A stretch of DNA of 64,000 bases from Purshia tridentata (lineage: Eukaryota; Streptophyta; Magnoliopsida; Rosales; Rosaceae): the NCBI GenBank assembly GCA_003254885.1, contig QANT01006251.1, positions 112,326-176,325 of the forward strand, read 5' to 3'. A model generated the notes under the pieces. That model was given only the letters and a program-made list of their open reading frames with translations, was not told where the DNA came from and did no database searches. Each line of letters begins with the position of its first letter. Position 1 is the first letter of the stretch. Shown one piece after another: positions 11,282 to 24,620 of the stretch. Made by a program: the position numbers and the translations under genes.

Positions 11282-14200
11282 ATGAAATCCACAGAGGACG
11301 AGCAACTCGAGCGAGTCAACTCACTCCCCGACGTAGAATTGGCGTCCAGCAGCTCGAGCTTGTCCTCAGTACTCACCGCGGAAGATTCCAGAAGCACGCT
11401 CTCGACCTCGAGCTCCGGCGAGGTCTCCCGGACCACAATGAGCAGCTCCGGGGAGATTCCGGCGATGCTGGTGTTGCCGACGGCGGCGAGGCCGAAGTGC
11501 GTGGGGAGGAACAACAAGGGAGTGACGTGGGGGTTCACATCGGTGATTGGGAGGCGGAGAGAGATGGAGGACGCTGTCGCTGTCATTCCGGGCTTCATGT
11601 CTCGCACGTGCGATCACGTGGGCGGTTGTACGGCTCTCGGTTCGAGGACCTCCTCCGAGATCTCCCCGGTCCATTTCTTCGGCGTCTACGACGGCCATGG
11701 CGGCAATCAGGTACTCTTTCCCATGCACAATTTTTAAAATTTTCCAAGAATAATTAGATTTTATTATTATTATTTTTTTCCAAAAATCTGAAAATTTTGT
11801 TAATTATTATTTTCTTGTATTTGAAAGGGAAGGAAAAGAAAATAAAGTATGAGAGTAACAGTACGAGTGAATATTATTCTCAACATAAGAACACTGTGAA
11901 GTGTGAACTATGAATAATTTTTTTGAAGCAAAGTTGTCGTGGTTTTTTCTAAGAAAGGACACACGTGTCATACAGTTAGTGGTCCACATTAATTGAATTT
12001 ATGGCGGGTATCGTTTTCAATGTGACACGTGTCTTGAAAAATTTTGCCAATTTTCAGTCTCTGTGAGCTGGGCGCGCCCTCATCTGTTTAGTGAAACCTT
12101 TTGGGTGCATGGTGTGACATGGTGATTGCAGATGAAATGCTATTATCCCTGCACCCTCACCGATAAGGGTTGGGACCCACCAAGAAATAATGAAATTAAA
12201 TCTGGGTTGTGTTGTTCACCAAGAAATTTTCACCATTTGGGTAATAGATTTATATTAATTTATTTTTATTTTCAGGTTTTCCATTAGAAATAGAATAGTG
12301 GGTGATCAATATACAACATTGGCTTGGGCAAAAAAAGAAAGAAATTGGCTTCGTTTTTGTATATATTTGAGTTGATTTAGAATTAACTAATTAATTATTC
12401 GCTTAGGTAGCTTGTGGGGCGCTAGTCTGTCTCGTTGTCTGAAGAGGACGAATCACCAGGATCAAAGAGGTTCCATTTTTCTTGGAAAGAAAAATCTGGG
12501 TGGGGCCATTCTTTTTGTTAGGATTGATAGACGGACAGTGGTTTCTTGGGTCCATTTGCATTATTTTCTAAAGAACCTCATTTGTGTATTTGTGTGCCTC
12601 CCTTCTCAATATTGTCTCACTGTTCTACGGACAATATTTTGTAAGCTCGACTTTATTTCTGAAATTTAAGTATTTTAATGGCTTTTTTTTTTCCTGATGA
12701 AGCACTTCACTTTGTGCCACCTGGCAAATTACAACAGTTATCTCTTCTTCTTCTTCTTTTTTAATATAGGAGGAAATAGTTTTGTAGACTTATTTAGGAG
12801 ATGGGTAGCTAATAGTAATAGGCATTATGGGGTGATGTTGAGAAACGTTATCTCATTTATCTTAGTAACATATTATATTATCAAACAATCAATTGAACTC
12901 TACCTTAAATGCCAAGATAATAATAGGATTATTATAAAACCGGAATATCAAAGAGGCCTGCATGTATGACCCTTTTCTTTTAGTTGATTAGACCTGCATA
13001 TTTTACTTTGTGGATATTTCTTTTAGCTATGATCTTCATCAAACTGACAGTTTTATATGTTTGCTATAATCCAGTCAGAGTACATTCGAAAATATAGTAG
13101 AATGTTAGTGAGAAAAGAACTAATCTGTCCATGTTTGACACCATCCTGTAATACATAGGTGGCCAACTTTTGTGCTGAGCGATTGCATGAAGTGATAGCA
13201 AAAGAGTGGGATCGGGAGACAATTGATGGATATGAATGGCAAAGGAGGTGGGAAGCAGCATTCTCAATTGGTTTTGAGAGGGCTGACCATGAGCTCCTCA
13301 CAGAGGCACTTGCACCGGAGATGGTTGGATCAACTGCAGTCGTTTCTGTTCTATCTGGTTGCCAGATTATCACATCTAATTGTGGTGATTCTAGGGCAAT
13401 TCTTTGCCGAGGGACGGAAACAATCCCCTTAACTGTCGATCAGAAGGTTACATTTGAAAATCTCTTGTTCTCTTAAGTTTTCCGACTTTTAATCAGAATT
13501 CCTCAATCTTATATTCTTGCTTCTGGTAATTATTTGTTCATGATGGATTGAATATATAGAGCATTGCTTCTATCTGCAGGCATTGTTTAATTATATATTC
13601 GAGGGTACATAGAAATCAAAGCAAAACTTCTGTATCCGAAAGTCATAGTCTGTTAAATCAGAAGAAAAAAAAAATCCTTCTTAATGGGGTTAACAGCATT
13701 CAACTTGTCTTCTGACCAAAAGACAAAACATTCAGTAAAACATGGAGAGTAGTTGAAAAGTTTAGAGTACTTAGCCAGCTATTGACATCTAGCTATTGAA
13801 TATTCATTAATTGGGCTCTTTCTTAGTATAATTTACACTATTTTCTTTATAAGATTAAGAACACACTGTTTCTTTCTGCTGCATTTTACAGCCTGATAGA
13901 GAAGATGAACTCGTGAGGATTGAAGGAGAGGGGGGGAAAGTCATAAACTGGAATGGTGCTAGGGTGTTTGGAGTTCTTGCCATGTCCAGAGCTATAGGTT
14001 TTCATCTCTATTTCTCTACTTGATTTGCAGTCTCTTGTTTATTAATTTTCAAAGCTTTCCCTTCCTAAGAAATTGTTGACTAAGGCAACTATGTGAATAT
14101 GCTCTTTACTATATTGATTTTACAAATTCTATGTAGCCTAGTGTTTGTGCTATCCCCCAAGATTAATACCATGTTTGTGGTATAATTGATGAAGAGCCTA

Positions 14201-14797
14201 GTTCTTCATGCTACGATTGGCAATGCTGCTATGATCTTTTTTTTTTTTTTACCATTGCTATGAATGTTCTTTTAAGTACTGGATCAGTGTGCAAATAACT
14301 GTGTGTTGTTTAATTCTCCTAGTTTCTGGTGCTTATGATTCTACTGATATCATAGAGAACCCAATTAGACACTAAAACTAATACCATAATATTCATTTTG
14401 ATAAATTGTTGTATTACATTTAATCTAAAGCAAACATCAGTTTATGGTACTTTAATTGAATGGGGGGTATGTTTCAGGTGATCGGTATCTAAGGCCTTGG
14501 ATAATTCCAGTTCCTGAGATTACATTCACGACGAGGACTGATGAGGATGAGTGTCTGATTTTGGCAAGTGATGGACTTTGGGATGTTATGACTAATGAAG
14601 AGGTGGGGGAGGTGGCTCGTCATCTTTTAAGAAGACGGCGCAGGTCATCCATTTCGTCGAGCACTGATGAGATTTCTCCAGCAAAAGCCGTTGCTGATCA
14701 TCTCACTGAAATAGCATATGGAAGAAATAGTTCGGACAACATATCCATTGTCGTTGTTGATCTCAAACCAAAAAGAAAACGCCAGCAAAGGCAATGA
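11282..14797 (+). CDS. Clade A protein phosphatase 2C (ABI1/ABI2/HAB1-like), ABA co-receptor
   Basis: Four exons: 11282-11710, 13159-13446, 13892-13997 and 14478-14797, joining in frame to 380 residues. The PP2C fold begins near residue 76 with a Gly-Arg-Arg-Arg-Glu-Met-Glu-Asp motif. The metal-binding Asp-Gly-His-Gly-Gly is at 137-141, followed by GSTAVV, NCGDSRA, and ASDGLWDV near the C terminus. Trp259, in a V-I-x-W-x-G-A-R context, corresponds to the tryptophan lock of clade A enzymes that contacts the ABA-bound PYR/PYL receptor. These phosphatases keep SnRK2 kinases off until ABA arrives. The Arg/Lys-rich tail may act in nuclear entry. Intron 1 is 1.45 kb. An in-frame ATG at 11096 would add 62 Leu/Ser-rich residues encoded partly by the CT repeat; I prefer 11282. 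Confidence 0.92.
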
Positions 14798-16635
14798 AAG
14801 AGGGGAGTACTGTATGGAATAACAATAATCTTCTCTCCCTTTCCCACAAATCCAATTCTATGATCTCACCCTCTGAAAGTTCAGAGTTGGTGAGGGTTCT
14901 AACTGATCAGCTGCCTTTATCTGACCTGTACAGAGCTGACTACCCGATCCATCGCCTCAAACTGTAACAACCGAAAATCAGTTTGTTACCACAGAACAGT
15001 AGATGATCAATCCTCAATTTTAATTGGTTTGGTCCAGAAAAGAGTTAGGGATCACCAAGGACACAGAAAATTGTTCCATAATCATTTCTTGAAGATGAAG
15101 AAAAGAAAGCACAACATGATGGCAAGAAGGATTTTCTTTTTAGCTATCTCTTTCTTTCTTTATTTCACATACTCGTATATATTTCAGACAATGTGTGAGT
15201 GACGGGAATGCAGAAATCTGGGGAAAAATTTCAAAAGGCATTTTCAACCATATTACCTTCATTAGTATGTATTTTTGAATTTATTTAGGAAAATATAAGC
15301 TTCTGAATGTTGCATCCTCAGTAAGTTTCCTACTTTATTAAAAAGACTGATTTGTTTTCATCAAACATCAGAGAAGTGAAGGGAGTCGGACTAATGGAAT
15401 TCCTAACGCATTATATATTATGGACCAAATTTCCTAGGAAGAATATGTAAAATCATGTAAATATATTTGTCATGTGTTTTAAGTTCATTCTGATGTATAT
15501 ATTAACAGTTGATTAGTAAATGTGTTAATTTCTTTCTATCCCTGTTTATAAATTTTGATACAAAAAGATCTTGAGTTGTACTGGCATGCTTTGAGGGCAT
15601 CAAAATTGAGCAAGGCTGGATGAGCTGGTATGGTTTCAGTCATTCAAATCAACATCTAGTTCTAGTCTGACTCTGACGACATTGCTTGCTTGCTTACTTT
15701 TGCCTCCGATGACAAACTACTAGCAGACACTAGTGCTAGAAGTTTGTAAACTAGAGTTTTGTTGGGGGTTTCAGCTGGCTTTCCTCTCCTATCTTAAAAA
15801 AATGATCTAGACTAATCCGCCAAAACTATTGAAACCGATTAACTTGGTTTGAGAGGTTTCGTTTGTACTTTGTACGGATTCATTTAAATTTGAACGCGCA
15901 TAAAAATAAATGGTAATATGGTATAACCTTGTTTAACTAATATGAAAACAGTTTGAATTATTATTGACTTCATATTACAATCTAAATCCTCAGCAATGAT
16001 GAGTGTGGTATTCAATTTACTCCAAAATCTGTATCTATTATTATAAATAAGAAAGTAGGATCCAAATCTATATACATTTATTATACAATCTACACTAGAT
16101 ATGAAAAAAATATAGAGATAATATGAGTACTTATTATAATCGTCCACATGCGCGATCAACGATTAATGACCGTAGTCACGCGGACATAAGCAACGTCTGG
16201 TCAAAGCAAAGTCCTAGCAATAATTTTAAACATGGCAGAATTTCTTGTTTCCCCATGTTATATATATTTGGCTGCAATGCTCTTTTTTGGGCAAGGGCTG
16301 CAATGCTCTTCTTCATATCTTAGCATGCTAAAAGCTTGTCACTTCCTTTCGAAAAAAAAAAAAAAAAAATTGTCATTTTCTTTGCAAATGTAAAATGCTC
16401 CACCATTCTGACATGCCCACTGTTTTAGCATAACCAACCCAGTTGTTATAATTGCCAAAAAATCAGTTATCTCTCCCTAATTAGATTTTGTAATCTCAAC
16501 TTTTGAAAATGAGTAAATGATCGAAGGAGTACAACATGCTTATAAATGTTGTATATATACTGACTACTTTTTCCTGAATATATATGCATATGCTCTGCTT
16601 GGTTTGATTACCATTGTGTGGTACACTCAGCAAGA
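14798..16635. other. Intergenic between PP2C and AHP
   Basis: This holds the PP2C 3' untranslated region and the AHP promoter. No gene is seen; an A run lies at about 16351-16368. Confidence 0.6.
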
Positions 16636-17932
16636 ATGGAGAGCAACCCCTTGCGCCAACAAATTGCAAACATGAGGCAATCTTTCTTTGATGAGGTTTA
16701 GCTAAATTTCTCTTCTTTAGCAATTACAATGTTATATTGTGGTGTATGTATTAAAGATGAATAGGGTGGGTGTTGCAGGAAATTCTTGACAAACACTTTG
16801 TGCAAATGGAGGAATTGGAAGATAATGAGAACCCCAACTTTGCAGAGGAGGTTATGACCATGTATTTTAGGGACTCTACTAAGCTCATAGCTCTTCTAGA
16901 GCAAGCACTGTGAGTACCCATTACTATATATAAATATATATAATTATATATATTTACAATATTAATTTCTAAGTTCAACTTAAACTTTAATATTAAAAAT
17001 GATAATTATGATGATGATGATGTGGTTATGTGTTTTTTCACAGGGAGAAAACCCCCTACGATCTCACAAATATGGATAAGTACCTTCATCAGTTGCAAGG
17101 CAGCAGCGCCAGGTAGGTTTTTCAAAAATTTTCCCCCTATTCTCATCCTAATTTTATGGATCTCGTTGATCCATACAATGTGGAAGCTCACATTAATGGG
17201 TACATATACCTTTGGTTGTGGAATTGGAGCCGCCTCTTTGACCGTCTTAGAGGGACTTTGTTCGAATTTCTTATTTTTCAGATAAAATAATGTTTAAACA
17301 TTAAATTTGAAAGATTAATAATAAAAAAATCTTTGTATTTAAATGTTACATGAAAATCTAGTAGTTGAAAGATTACGTATTTATATAAATACCATGGAAA
17401 TTTAATACTCCTATTTATTCTATTTATTTGAGTATCATTAATTTTGTGAATTTTTACATTATATTGTCATTCCATTCATAGTGTTGGTGCTCAAAAGGTG
17501 TGGATCGAACTCAACCATATGAAACAAAGTCTCAAGGAAGGCGACATGGAAAGGTGATGTTAGCACTGAACACTAAATTTATTCACAAAATGGTTTTCAA
17601 AATAAAAGCTAAAAAAATTTGTAATTAAATGGTTTCTATAGTTTTTTGAACTTGACATTGACTCATTAAATTTATAGGCTATTATTAACTTGTCCATTAA
17701 TGCATGTGAACAGTAGTAAGAGTCACTTCCAGCAGGTTAAACGAGAGCACGCCACTCTTAGAGAGAAAGTAGAGCCTTACTTTCAGGTCTTTCGATTTGG
17801 ATTCTTTATTTATTTAAGGTTATTTTAATTTCTTTTCCGAGAAATAGCTTTTGTTTTTATATTTTTTTATTCTGGTATTTTCAGATGGTACGACAAGTTG
17901 GGCCTCTTGAGACTGCCCAGCAACCAATGTAG
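16636..17932 (+). CDS. Histidine-containing phosphotransfer protein (AHP), cytokinin two-component signalling
   Basis: Six exons: 16636-16695, 16779-16909, 17044-17112, 17482-17553, 17714-17786 and 17885-17932, giving 150 residues, the usual AHP length. The phospho-accepting residue is His79 in a His-Gln-Leu-Gln-Gly-Ser-Ser context. The N-terminal half has the helical ILDxxFxQMEELED and NPNFAEEV patterns of AHP4-type members. AHPs shuttle phosphate from membrane histidine kinases to nuclear response regulators. Two differences stand out: Gln82 replaces the usual Lys of the HQxKGSS motif, and the segment after it lacks the commonly conserved Cys. The active His is present, so it is not an AHP6-type pseudo-HPt. 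An AATAAA signal lies at 18008. It converges with the ABCB gene, 667 bases away. Confidence 0.92.
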
Positions 17933-18211
17933 AGGAAGGGGTTCCTCTAGGCTGTGACAGTAGTGCATGTAAGGGTACACCTTAGTAGGGTTGAAGGTTG
18001 CTTCTGAAATAAAGGGTTGTCTTAATATGTTGTTAGGAAATCTTGCATGCTTATGTCATACCAGCTAGAGAGAATAATTATGAACTTCAATAACACAGAG
18101 AATAATAATAAACTTTCATCATTTTCCTTACATGATATAAATGGAATTCTTATTTATATTTACTCTATTTAATCTATTTGATTTCATTTAAATTATTCTT
18201 TTTACAAAAGT

Positions 18212-18240
18212 ATAATAATAATAATAATAATAATAATAAA
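18212..18240. repeat. AAT/ATA trinucleotide microsatellite
   Basis: A (TAA)n run of about nine units in the spacer between the convergent AHP and ABCB genes. Confidence 0.8.
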
Positions 18241-18599
18241 CTTGTGCAACCAAGCATGCATAATTCTATTACCAAATTTGATATTATCATCAGACACAAT
18301 AATTTTTCATATTAGTGGTAGAGAATCTGGCACGAACCCAATGTTACATTTGGACCTTTCAAGTGTCAACCATCCCCAACTCCCAAGTCTCCTATATCAG
18401 AAGCTGCATATGCTCTGACAAGACGCTTTTGATTCTCCACCTTATTCTTATTGAACCCAACTGTAAATCCTCATGCCCTAAAGCCTCAAAACTAGCCCAA
18501 GGGTGTCAACAAACTTGGCGAGTTGAGTTGAGCCCATCATATTACACCAACATACACCATTATACACTTATACAGTATATGTTCATTTACATGATGCAC

Positions 18600-21500
18600 C
18601 TAAGTTTGACAGGTAGCAAGGTTAAAGAAGGCACCACGCTTGTGCTTGAGCTGTGCATATGTGCCTCTCTCCACCACCTTCCCATCTGCAACAAATGCAA
18701 TCATTTCAAGGTTTTTTATGGTGTTCAGCCGATGTGCTATCACAATTGTTGTCCTCCCAACCATGATTCGGTCCAGTGCTTCTTGCACAACGTGCTCTGA
18801 TTGCACATCAAGAGCACTTGTTGCCTCATCTAGCAAAAGTATTGTTGGGTTCCTAAGTATTGCTCTTGCAATTGCTATTCTTTGCTTTTGCCCCCCTGAT
18901 AGCTGCACTCCTCTTTCACCACATTCCGTGTCATACCCATCCTTCAGTGACCTGTACCAAATACAAATGCTAAATGTCAATATCGAGAATTCACCTAATT
19001 AATGGTTTAAATTGACAGTCTAATAATATAATATGTCAGACTATCTGATAAAAGAACATTTTCCCATATTTACTTACGAGATAAATTCATGGGCATTAGC
19101 GGCTCTAGCAGCCTCCACAACTTCATTTTCCAATGCATCAAACTTCCCGAACATAATGTTATCGCGGATGGTGCCAGAGTATATCATCGGCTCTTGGCTA
19201 ACAAGAGCAGTGTGCTTCCTGTACCATTGAACATCTAGCTCTCTTATGTCCACCCTATCCACCTTCACTGACCCTCTCTCAACATCATAAAATCTTTGTA
19301 TCAATCCAATCACAGTTGATTTACCACACCCACTTTTCCCAACAAGTCCAATGCTGGTGCCTGGCTTCACCTCCAAGCTAAATTGGCGCAGCACCAAGGT
19401 TTCTGGCCTGCTTGGGTATGCAAAATCCACCTTCTTCATTTCTATCCTCCCAGTCACTTTGTCTAACTTGATTCCACTTGTACCATCTTCATCCCCCACC
19501 TAAAAAAGAAAACCCAATTAATCACTTTTACTTTTAAAAACAATGATAATTGCACTAATAATTTGTTACTTCTTACATTTTGAGACCCTGGAATTAGTGA
19601 ATGCCTGTCAAGAATCTCAAACACTGATGCAACTGCAGTAGCACCCTTGGCTATATCAGAAGTCATACTCCCAGCTTCTGCTATAACCTTACCAGTGCTG
19701 ACAAGAATGAAAAACGTTTTGAACACGTCCCCAGCTGAGATTTGACCGTTTTCAACCAGCTTACCACCATACCAGAAGTCCAGTGCCCATGACATGAATG
19801 TTAGGCACTGAGCAGACCCCATGCCAATCCCAGCAAGCCATGACTTCTTCCTGGCCTCTTTTCTTGGAGCCTCCTGAGCCTCATCAAACAGTTGAAGCAC
19901 TTTTCCCACACTTCCAAATGAAGTCACAATTCTGTGATTGTACACTGATTCAACTGCAATTTGGGTGCTCTGGTTTTGGGCTTTGACAAAGTTTGTTGAA
20001 ATGCTAGAGAGCAAGACTTTCTTTGTGTAGAAGCATAGAATTGCAAGTGGTTGGACTGCTATCATAACCAGTGCTAGCTTCCAAGCCACAACTAGTCCCA
20101 ATATCATTGCAATTGTCACAGCTGAAGTGGTTTGGACTAATAGAGAAACTCTGTCTGCTACAAGGGACTTGACCATGGAAGCCTCATTACTCAATCTTGA
20201 ACACAATGCCCCACTCGAATTCTGCTCCTCATCAAACCAAGCCGTTTCAAAGGTCAAGATCTTCTGCAGCATCTGTAATCGGATTCTTTTCGTGAGCCGC
20301 TCGCCCATATATGCAAAATTGTAGTGCTGTAAGAGATTCAAAGCCATAGAGATAAAGGAGAGTGCACAGAAAATCAAGGAATATGTACGAATTCGAGCAC
20401 GCATTTCTTCGTGGCTTGGCACAAAGAAGGCTGATATCATGCCACCTACAGTTATGGCATAGATGGGTTGGACCGACCCGAAGGCTATGGCAGAGAGGCT
20501 ACCAATTAGGCCTTGCCTCCATTCTGGAGAGTTTAAAGAGAGAAGACGGTAAAAGGAAGTTGGGGGGTGAGACACAGGTTTTGGGGTCTCAATGGCTAAT
20601 GGGGACTTTGCAAACTGTGATGCAGGGCTTGATCTTGCTGTGCTTAGCCGGCCAGCACTGCTTCTTGTGACTGAAGACACACGAAAATCCGAATTTTGTT
20701 CTTGATCAACATTGTCACAGCTGAACTGTCTTTGCAGCTTTGCCAGTTTTGCATAGTGACCGTTATGGCGGTTGATGAGGTCGTTGTGTGAGCCTATTTC
20801 GATGATGCAACCACCACTGACCACCGCGATGAGGTCTGCATTTCTAACTGTGGAAAGCTTGTGGGCAACCACCTGATCATCATGTTAATTCAAAAGCTGT
20901 GAGATGATGAAAGTAATTATTCTACTAATTATATATGCATGTATTCATTGTTACCAAGGTGGTTCTTCCCATGGAGGCTTGATCAAGAGCATTTTGGACC
21001 AGTGTCTCTGATTCAGAGTCAAGAGCACTTGTTGCTTCATCAAGTAACAGAATTATAGGGTTCTTGATAATTGCTCTGGCAATGGCAATCCGCTGCTTTT
21101 GTCCACCAGATAAAAGTGCTCCTCTTTCTCCAATCTGTCACATACCACTACACATGTTAATCAAAATTACACCAAATTAAGCCATGATCAATGAAATTAA
21201 TTTATACCCTTGTAAATATGTATATATTCACCTTGGTCTCATACCCTTCTGGAAGTTGCCTTATGAAGTTGTGAGCATTTGCAGCCATAGCTGCAGCAGT
21301 GACTTCATCCATATTAGCCTCAAGCTTCCCAAACATAATGTTCTCCTTGATTGATGTCCCAAACAATGCATGTTCTTGGCTCACAAGCCCCATTTTCGAT
21401 CTAATCCATTTTAACTCAAGTGTTCTTATATCAACCCCATCAATCCTCACAACCCCATCATCTGCATCATAAAAGCGTTGCACCAAAGCAATTGCTGTTG

Positions 21501-24500
21501 ACTTTCCACTTCCACTGGCACCAACAAGAGCAATGGTTTTCCCTGCTTCAACTTTGAGATTGAAGTCTTTGAGGACCATGGAATCTGGACGAGATGGGTA
21601 TGTGAATTTAACATCAATGAACTCTAGCTCGCCTCTCATGTTGTTCAACACAAGTCCTTTGGTGTCTTCACCATCAATCAATGGTGTCCGGTCAATCCTG
21701 TCAAATATGCGTGTAGCAGCAACAGTGGCTTCTGTGAAGTACCTCAAATCCGGAAGTGCCATTCCCAGGGATCTGCAATGTTACATTCATACAATTAAAT
21801 TGTTCATTAAATTTTTCTAAAAATAATTTCTTATAATTAGTTTTTATTAAATCGATCATCTTTTAATTACCAAAATAAATAACTATAACAGTTGTTATTC
21901 ACACTCTCAATTTGTAATCCTGCACTCCAAATTTAATATTTTGTTATTATTATAAAATACAAGCACAACAAAATAAGTAGTACAGAATGACAAACTGAAA
22001 GTGTGAATAACATTGCCCGAAGTAAATAATAATTGTGAACTAGCCAGCAATATGATAAGAGAGCCAATAAAAATGAAAAGTTATAAAGTGGTGGCTTTAA
22101 TTATGAAATAGTGTCTAAGATAAGCATTTGGTTAATTAATTTAGTCACAATGTTTACTTTTTCTATTTGAATGTCTCCTCTTTTTCTCCTTTATTGTTCT
22201 TTAGTTTACAATTTCTTTTTTGGTATATTAAAGCATGAACTTTGCTGTGACTTCTTCTAATTTTAACTATTAATTTTTTCCATCTCTCCTTTCACCACCT
22301 AGTCTTTACCTAGTAATTTTTTCTTATGTTAGATATATATATCTAGCTATTCTAAATCAAAGAGTAACTAATTCAGCAGCATGAACATCCAAAAATGAGA
22401 CTTACAATTAATTAAGTACTTATGAGAACTAAACAAGTCGCAAGTCTCATGAATTAATTACATATATAGTAAGTACTCTCATCTCATCATGGGACAATCC
22501 TATGTCTTTAATGTGTATATATATTTCTCTTATAAAGCGACTTAATTGTCATGTGATAAGAGAAAAAGATACATAAATATATAAGACAATCCCATAAAAA
22601 TCTTTTAATTATATCGATCAGTCTAGCTCTTTTTAGTTCTGTCCCATTCACATACTGAAAGCCACCATGAATGTACTTACCATTAAGGTGGGAATAATTA
22701 ATAACACTTGTTACTTCATCAACTAAGAAAGAAATTATAATTTTTGGAAGAAGTGTGGTCTTCTGGTTCCTTCTACTTATTAAAAATAAAATAGTAACTT
22801 CAATTTACGAGATCAGGTTCCATCAAAACGAAACTTTGGATCTTAGCTATATATGGTTCAACATGAAATTAATGTAGTATGTGAAAAATCAATTGATCAT
22901 CGAGTTCTCAAATTGACAGACTTAATATGTGAAGATCAACTTAATTAATCAGTAGTCTAATTAGATTAATAAACTCTAAAAACAATAAAATGAAAGAATT
23001 AATTACAATATAAGATAAGTAATTAATGCCAATGAAGGAGGTTAAAAAGCATATTAATGCATGAGATAGATGGAAGAACATACAGTCCACTCAATACAAA
23101 TGAGATGCCAGCCGCATATATCCTTCCACCACTTTCACTTCTATACATCACCAAATGGCTTCCATACCATGCCAGAAAAGCCCATATAGCAAACGACAGA
23201 CCAGTGCTTCCCACAGCAAGACCCTTTGCAATGCCTTGCCTGATTCCCAGCCTACTTGTTCTCTCCAATATTTCAGAGTACCTCTCCACAACTCTCCTCT
23301 CAGCAGTGAATGAATACACAGTTTTTATGGAGCTCAGAGCTTGCTCTACAATGGTGTTTGCCTTTCCATACTCCTTGTACGATTTTTTGGACAAATACAG
23401 AAGGTATTTTCCGTAGATCATTCCCGGTATGATCAGAAGAAGTAGAGTTGGAAATGCTACCAAGGAGAGTCTCCAAGACATGAAAGTGGAGAAGGCGAGC
23501 CCGGAGACGAACACCGAGGAGTGCATAAAAAATATTGGCACCTGAAAATGAAATGGCCGGAAAAAAAATAAATACAAACCCATAAAATCTAATTGATTAT
23601 TTGATCAATTAGGTAACAATTAAATTGAACAAGTTGATCGATGTTATTACCTTTTCACTTAGAACTTCTTGTATGAGAGAAGTATCTTTTGATATGCTGT
23701 TGATGACCTCCGAAGTAGTGGCTTCTTGTGAATCGAAGAACCCAACTTCCTGCCTCAGAATAGCTTCCAAGTATTTATAACGAATCCTCAGCACCTGCCT
23801 CTCACTCGTTTTGCTCCAGCAATAACCTTCTGCAACCATTGATATATAGATATTTTATATCTCAAGCTTTCAATTCAATGAAAAGGGTTCTTTGGACTTC
23901 GGATCAATGACAGTCCACATGTTTTAGAGGGCTTTCAGATCGATCAGTTTAATTACTTTCCTTGTAACTTTTAGGGTTCTAAAGAAACCTTTTTTTTTTC
24001 ATCATATTATATACTGAGTTTCCAACTTTTGTTGTTAGATCGATGCTAATAGGAACATGACGAACTGGGTTTCGTTTAATTGTGCTTCATTCACATCGAT
24101 CGGAGCATGTATTTATATATACCTTCTTGTCCTTGGAAAGCGAAGAAAAAATGGAAAAAGGAGAGAAGTTGGAAATTACCCAAAAAAGCCACTAGCATTA
24201 CTGCTAATCCCAAGTAGACAAAGTCTAAACTGCACTGCTAACAAAAACACACAATTAAAAGATGGAAAATGTGAGACATGGTGAATTATTAGTCAGTTGA
24301 AAAAGGAATTAAAACCAAGAGTACTACAAGTACTACTGATAGAGAGTGTGTGTTTGACTAAAACTGACCTTTTCAACCTCTTCTATCCAATTCCCATGAT
24401 TAGTCTGTTGGGTCTGACCATATCCCAAGTTATTCATAAGACGGCTGGCAAACACCAGCAAGCAATTTGTGGACATGCCATCTCCTATAGCTCCAACTGT

Positions 24501-24620
24501 ACCCAAAACCATCAGCACAACATCAACCCAATCAGCATATTTGAAAATTTTGAATACAGAATTTTTCTTCTCCCTTCTTGTCTCTTCTTTCTCCATCTCA
24601 TTCTTCTCTGGAGAACCCAT
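18600..24620 (-). CDS. ABC transporter B family (P-glycoprotein/MDR type), ABCB8-like
   Basis: Nine exons in transcript order: 24620-24369, 24234-24180, 23829-23651, 23541-23084, 21772-21232, 21134-20955, 20872-19577, 19499-19078 and 18951-18600. They join in frame to 1244 residues, full length for a plant ABCB. The layout is TMD1, NBD1, TMD2, NBD2. NBD1 has Walker [10 protein letters not shown] near 399, the LSGGQ signature at 503-507 and Walker [10 protein letters not shown] near 529. NBD2 has Walker [10 protein letters not shown] near 1041 and LSGGQ at 1145-1149, with Walker B after it. Both ATP sites look catalytically complete. The protein should sit in a membrane, commonly the plasma membrane, exporting or importing an unidentified hydrophobic substrate. 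The N terminus best recalls proteins annotated as putative ABCB8. Intron 4 is 1.3 kb. Confidence 0.93.

Larger units (their letters stand above)
10183..12031. promoter_or_regulatory. Cluster of CACGTG (G-box/ABRE) motifs around the PP2C start
   Basis: CACGTG occurs at 10183, 10441, 10930 and 11166 upstream of the PP2C start codon, at 11605 and 11615 in exon 1, and at 11962 and 12026 in intron 1. Several are ABRE-like in context (ACACGTGTC, CACGTGGC). Clade A PP2Cs are known to be induced by abscisic acid through bZIP factors that bind such sites, so this is the likely control region. The four upstream sites are the most credible. Confidence 0.6.

Noticed and set aside
11122-11607. 161-residue antisense frame across PP2C exon 1
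   Set aside because: Its low-complexity Glu-Arg tract is the CT repeat read backwards.
18315-19002. Plus-strand frames over the ABCB 3' end
   Set aside because: Shadows of the ABCB nucleotide-binding domain exons.
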